Assembly: GCA_947568835.1 (NCBI GenBank)
Contig: OX387608.1
Coordinates: 10,702,001 to 10,766,000 of the forward strand
Direction of reading: 5' to 3'
DNA length: 64,000 nucleotides
Source of the DNA: Protonemura montana
Lineage: Eukaryota > Arthropoda > Insecta > Plecoptera > Nemouridae
Position numbers and translations under genes: made by a program
Part shown: positions 49,501-55,500 of the stretch, one piece after another
Position numbering within the stretch: the first letter of the stretch is position 1
Layout of the letters: each line of letters begins with the position of its first letter
Notes under the pieces: generated by a model
The model's input: only the letters and a program-made list of their open reading frames with translations
What the model was told of the DNA's origin: nothing
Databases searched by the model: none

Positions 49501-52500
49501 TTTCAGTCTAAAGCCACATATATATCTACGGTAATCTACAACATTCCTCAGATGATCTTAAAAAAAAAAAAAAACTTTCACCAATTTCGACGATCCAACA
49601 GCATCTAAAGAAACCTTAAACTTCGATGACGCTATGGGCCAATCTCTCTTCTATTCCTGTCCAAACAATGAGTCTTAGAAAAAAAAAAGGTTCTTTTCAG
49701 ATAAGAGGCATGACGTCAAAGATTGAGAAATTGAGGGACGGATAAGACTATAGCTGGCAAGAAAAAAAAACATACCAAGAAGTAAAACCGACTCCGATTG
49801 ATCTTTGTCGGAAAACGCAAACAAATATATTGCCACTGGGATGTTTTATTTCTCTTACCTTCTTCACCTACATCGCTGAAAACTTCATATGGCGCCCAAA
49901 CGTGCACCCTTTGTGCTGTGAAGGGTATATTATTTCACAATTACTTGCGGAAAGCGCCACAAGGTGTCCCGAACATCACCCTGAAACAACAAAGGGAAAA
50001 TTCTCTCAAGGTGGAAAATGATCCGATTTTCTTCAATTTCTACTCCCTGCTGGATGTATACTTCAAAATTGCTCTTTCTCCGTTTAATGCGCAGAGTCAA
50101 ATTTACAAACAGGAATTTTCTGAATTTCCCTTCTTTAACGGATTTAAAAAAAAAATTAGAGCCAAATGGTCGATTTCGTCCTTAAATCGTACTACCATAG
50201 CGCTAATGTTAATAATACGTTTATTATCTAAATGAACATACCGTTTTATACATACAGTCAAATTCTATAAACACAAGTACATAATAAACAGTGAAAATAA
50301 ACAAAATCACACTTTACATGGGCACAGGTCGCAGTATTCGATCACAGAATGAAAACATCGATCAATTCAGAAATGTTTTAGTCTATTTGTAAATTTCTTT
50401 GTCCCTCTATTGTTCTTAACTGACACCGATAGGCATTGTATAGTTTTGCTCGAGCATAAATTGGATTCTGTTTCATAAAATAGAATAAAATAATCGCCAA
50501 ATGACTACTTTACCGCGACAAAATGGCGGATGCCTCGCTACACCGTTGTTTCCAGTGTTAAAAATTTTCATTTCGTTATTTCTCGCATTTGAGACTGGTT
50601 TACGCCAAGTCAATCTTTAAAAAAGATCACCTTTACGATTGATAAACATGTATCGATAATTTGAGTTAAAATTATTTAACTGTAAGGGGTTTGTTTAAAA
50701 ACGGTCGCAAACGCCATCTGTTGGCACCTACCGTTACCACATGTTACCGGCTCCTTTTCTTAGCAGACAGTTTATCAAAAGTGCCATTACCCTATATCTA
50801 TAAATTCAATGCTTAAAAGATGTTTTATTCTCTGTAACAAATTACCCAGTTTAGCGGCTTTTACATGTAAAATCATCGAAAACTTTGCGAGATATCATCA
50901 GGATGGAATTTTCCCTTAATGCAAATTCAAAGACACTTACTATTTGCTTGGGAAAATGCACCAAAGCGTGTGCAAGTTTGTAAGCTCGTCAGCTTTGTCA
51001 AAACTAGGAAAGTGTTTGGAAAACCAGTGAGAAAACATAAAATCGTGAAATTACATACAAATTTCAGCTAAAATCCTCGACGGTAAACTTGAATCAAGTT
51101 TCAAAATTACACCCTAATCGCTCCTTCCCTGCGTTTCTTCTCAATAGAGCGATTTAAATTTATAATTTCCGTTTTCTGCAAAATCGTCTAGCTTCGCTGT
51201 TTTTCTTAGTAGCTTATGAACATCACATACTTCAACACGTGCAATTTGTCTCTTCTTTGATGAGATATTAGACAACTTGAACAGTTTCGTAGAAGCCTGT
51301 CATTTCTCAATTCTCAAATCAAAATGATAGTTCATTCACATTGATAATTACCACCAAGTTTACCACACCATAAATTATTTTTCTCTTCGTCTAAAAGCAC
51401 TTTTTTGATCCCTTTTTGTTAGCAAAGTGTTGAGTTCGCTCCTGTTGAGTATAAGTATTGTCACAGAACCGCGTTAATGTTAAACTTTGTGATGAGCAAA
51501 TGAGCCAGCAACACGTGGTAACGGTAGGTGCCACCCGATAGCGCTTGCGACCGGACTTTTTAACAAAACACTACAATTAAATAATTACGATTTAAAATAT
51601 CGATACCAGTTTATCAATCGTTAAGATTAATATTATGTCATTGAGTGTAAAGCAGTCTCGAATATGAGTAATCTTTGAGAAATAACAAAATAGCACTTTT
51701 TAACACTCGATAAGATTGCGATTTCACCTGGTTTAGAAACCTTAGTTTTTGTCGGTAAAGTGGCCTTTTTGTAGCTATAACAGTTTGTATTTGTATTTAA
51801 TTAGCTGTCTATTACATTTTTACATTTTTTACATTTTTTGTGTATACATTGTCCAATATCTCTCACTTAATATTCTTTGTTATAAAATTCATCTAAATTA
51901 TACAATTCTCCTAGGAGAAGGAATATCTTTAGGTTTTTCTTGCAAGCATCCCTGCTTGCAATGCATTTGCAATGCAGTTCAAAATTATTGCTTTGCTAAT
52001 ACGTCGCTACCCTTCGAGATACCTACAGAAATCTGTAGATCATCAAACTGATCATAGATAACACCTTACAAAGATACTTTTGTAGCACAACAAGTATAAT
52101 CAAGATTCTGGTACAAGACTTCATGTACTTTCTTTGCCTCATCCTAACACAAAGTAAAACTAATGAACATTACTAATGAACACATTTTAACGAAGATTGC
52201 TGTCATCTCGTTGTATCTAATAATAATTTGTGTGATGAAATCCTCGTTCATTATTATCGTTTGTAATCACGTTTTAGCTTTTATCCTGGATGTAGAAGAT
52301 CATAGTAAGGTACTTTATCATTTCAAAGTGTTTAATCACATTGGCGTACTTTCAAGCTGTATAAAGGGGTTGTGTGCTAAGCATACCTTGCATGTTATGA
52401 TCTGGCTCTGTAGCAGTACCCTCCGTGGTACGAACTTACAATGTATGCTTTACACTGGATCTATCTTTTCACGTGGAGCATTAATCATAGAGTAGAGAGA

Positions 52501-55500
52501 TTTTCACGGTTTGTGGTGTAAAGGGAGCTAAAATAATGGACGTGAAAAGTACTTCGAGGAATTTTCTGTAAGGTTATTATAGAATTTCTGTTTTTCAATG
52601 CATATATGCATGTTTTTCTTCATTTTTTTTTTGGTTTTTAGATTAACTATATTTGAATTTTAGATTGCGTTAGTGTGTACCTACGTGAGATTTTAGCGAG
52701 AAAAATCGATCAGCCGACTCACGAAATTGGTAAAGTGACGTCTTAAAAATAAAGTTTAAAAGTGCGTTTAAAATTCTGTTCGCGTTTACCACCGTCTCCA
52801 AGACAAGGCTCTCGTAATTTTTTAATCTTACAAATTTCCGCAAGAGTTGAAAAAAAATGTTTTTTCATACCATCCCGGCTCTCATTCCAGAATTTTGTGG
52901 GATTAAAATAATATTCTTGAAGTCACTCTCAGGAAAAAAAGAGAATAGACCGTAATTTGAATTTTCTTTGCAAACGTCTAACAAGAGCATGAAAATTTCT
53001 TTCGTCCTCTTCAAAACTTTCTGGTTCACTTTTCACAAGCTTCTGAGAAAATAGCTTGATAAAAAAAAAGAGGAGATAATTTTTCTTTACACGCGAAAAA
53101 ATGTCCCGCCGTTGTCTACACAATAGAAAATCGGCTTAAAATATGCAGGTAGTAATTGATTTACGTCAACTGATTCCTAGCCAACTATAAAAAGTCTAAA
53201 AAGTCTAGTCTGGAGTTCTGGAGACCTGGAAAATATTTCCCAGCCATTGTCAACACAATAAACAACCGATTTTTAATTTGCATGGAGTAATTAGTAATCG
53301 ATTTATGTCAACTTATTGCTTAGCTAGACTAACCAAACTATGAATAAGCTGGAAAAGTCTAGTCCGTCAAGTCCTGGACTAAAATTAGTCCGCAAGAGTC
53401 TACTCCAGGAATATAATTAAGCACCCAATGAAAATGCGAACACCCAGTGTGACCTATTTTACTCCCTTGCAGAATAATCTACAACTGCGAACAAAAACCA
53501 AACTCATCCACAACCACCCACTAGATTCACCAACTGGTTTTAATGATTTCCTAAAATTTTAATTAATGCAAACGCAATTAAGCCATTTACAATGCAACTA
53601 GCTCTGTCGGGACAATATTCTCGGTAAAACTGTTTAATATGCATACAGATGAATTACTCTTTCTTCTGGCTATGAACATTTTTATTTTCAGGAAAAAACG
53701 GCAACGAAACTTTACTACACCATTCTATTCTACTCTAACTGAACTCAGACCAGATTTGCAATAAAACTATTCACCTGAAGTTGTGAGTAAAATATTAAGT
53801 GGTGACTTGCCGAAGAGAGAAAATTTCCTCGCATTTTGCAAACTGGTAAAAAGTTTTAGATTCGAGAACACAGTTCTATTTCTTGCATGAAATTTCTGCG
53901 GAGGGAATCTTTCTTCTTTTATTTTAAACCAGCAACCACTTTTGAATAACTAATTTTAATTTTTTTTTTTTTAATAATAATTATTAGTTTATGTTTCCCA
54001 GACATTTTGTTTGTTTGCAGAGGTGGTTCCGTAAACACTCGATTTTTAAATAAAATGAGCCTAGAATGAGGGAACAAACCGGTTTGGCGCGTTGGTAACA
54101 CCGGTCCTCGTGAAATCACCGAAGTTAAGCAACACTGCGCTGTGTCAGTAACTGGATGGATGTCCAGTTCTGTTCGGGAGAGAGGTTGGAGGGTACAGAA
54201 ACTTTATTCGCCTTGTTATAAATCTCTGGACAGCATGGATTTGTGGAGGAATCCACAAACACACTGAACCGACCTTTAGAAAGGGACGTTAACCCGGAGC
54301 TTTTCAAAACCCAACATCTCCAATAAATATGCTATATTTCACCTATTAAAAATGATTTAAAAGAGAAAAATGGCGACCGTTGTTCGGAAATGAAATGCAA
54401 ATTGATTCATCCACTGGCTTTGTAGCTGCCACAATATCAAAATAAGTTTGGCGTTCAGAAATGTTCACGAATCTTTACTAAATTTCATTCCCATTTTATT
54501 TCCATCGAAGCTAAGAAAACTCTCATCAAGTCTTTCTTTCGCAATACAATGGTCATAATAGAAATTTTCACTGAAAGCAGTTATTCATGTATGGACGAAT
54601 ATAGAAGGAATCACTCATAAAACATGCGATATAACACAAATCATTCAAGTATTATCTTTTAGCTTGAAAAGAATTCTTTTTCAGGTATAAAAATACCATT
54701 TTCTCTTGTAACTTTAATTATCTAGATTGCTGTCTTAGATTTTTAGCGTAACCAAATGATGTATTTACAAAATAAATGCGGCTAAAATGGTTGCTTTTAC
54801 TTCATTGAAAGATGCGACCACAGCTTTAAGACTACAATACAAGTAATTCTCCTGAAGTACATTATTGATATTCAGTAATACCCAAAAATGCAGGTACATA
54901 AAATAATTTAAATAGTCCTACATTTGTAGAAATCGACAATCAGCTCTGAAACTTGTAAGCTGTCGGAATTGATTGATTGAAATGCGTTGTCGAATGATTC
55001 TCTTACCGAGTATAACCACAATGTGTTTGGGTTTATGCAAAAATCACTGCTTTACCTGACGGTGAGTGAAGGGGTTAGGTATGTAAATTTCCACCTTAGA
55101 TTGTCAAATTGAGACAAGTTGATATTTTGATACCTGACACGATCAAGCGAATAATAAAAGACCCTCCAGATTTCCACTTGCAAACTTGAAAACTCAATGC
55201 ACCTGAGATTCTTGGATGAACCGTACCTTTTTCGTTTTGTAAAGATTACAAAGATTTAATAACGCAACTGATCACAAATCGCGATAACGATCACTACTGA
55301 CCACAATCCAATCAACGAAGTGGTTAATTGATGATTTTTAATAACGCACTACGTTTACAACGCGGCTTGGCGGAGACCTAGCCTTTTGTACCAAAATCTC
55401 GCCTCCCAGTTGAAGTGTTAGTTGAAATTATTGCCAGGGCGACTTCCAATAAAATGCAGTGAAATTAAATATTTCTGTGAGTTAAAGATCCAACTTATAG

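Noticed and set aside
49798-50235. 145-codon plus-strand frame in intron 6
   Set aside because: No recognisable motif; hydrophobic and Lys-rich pieces fit random AT-rich sequence. It also runs into a family A terminal fragment.
52163-52495. 110-codon plus-strand frame [14 protein letters not shown]...
   Set aside because: Hydrophobic frame in AT-rich intronic DNA beside a minus-strand LINE remnant; no known transporter or receptor motif.
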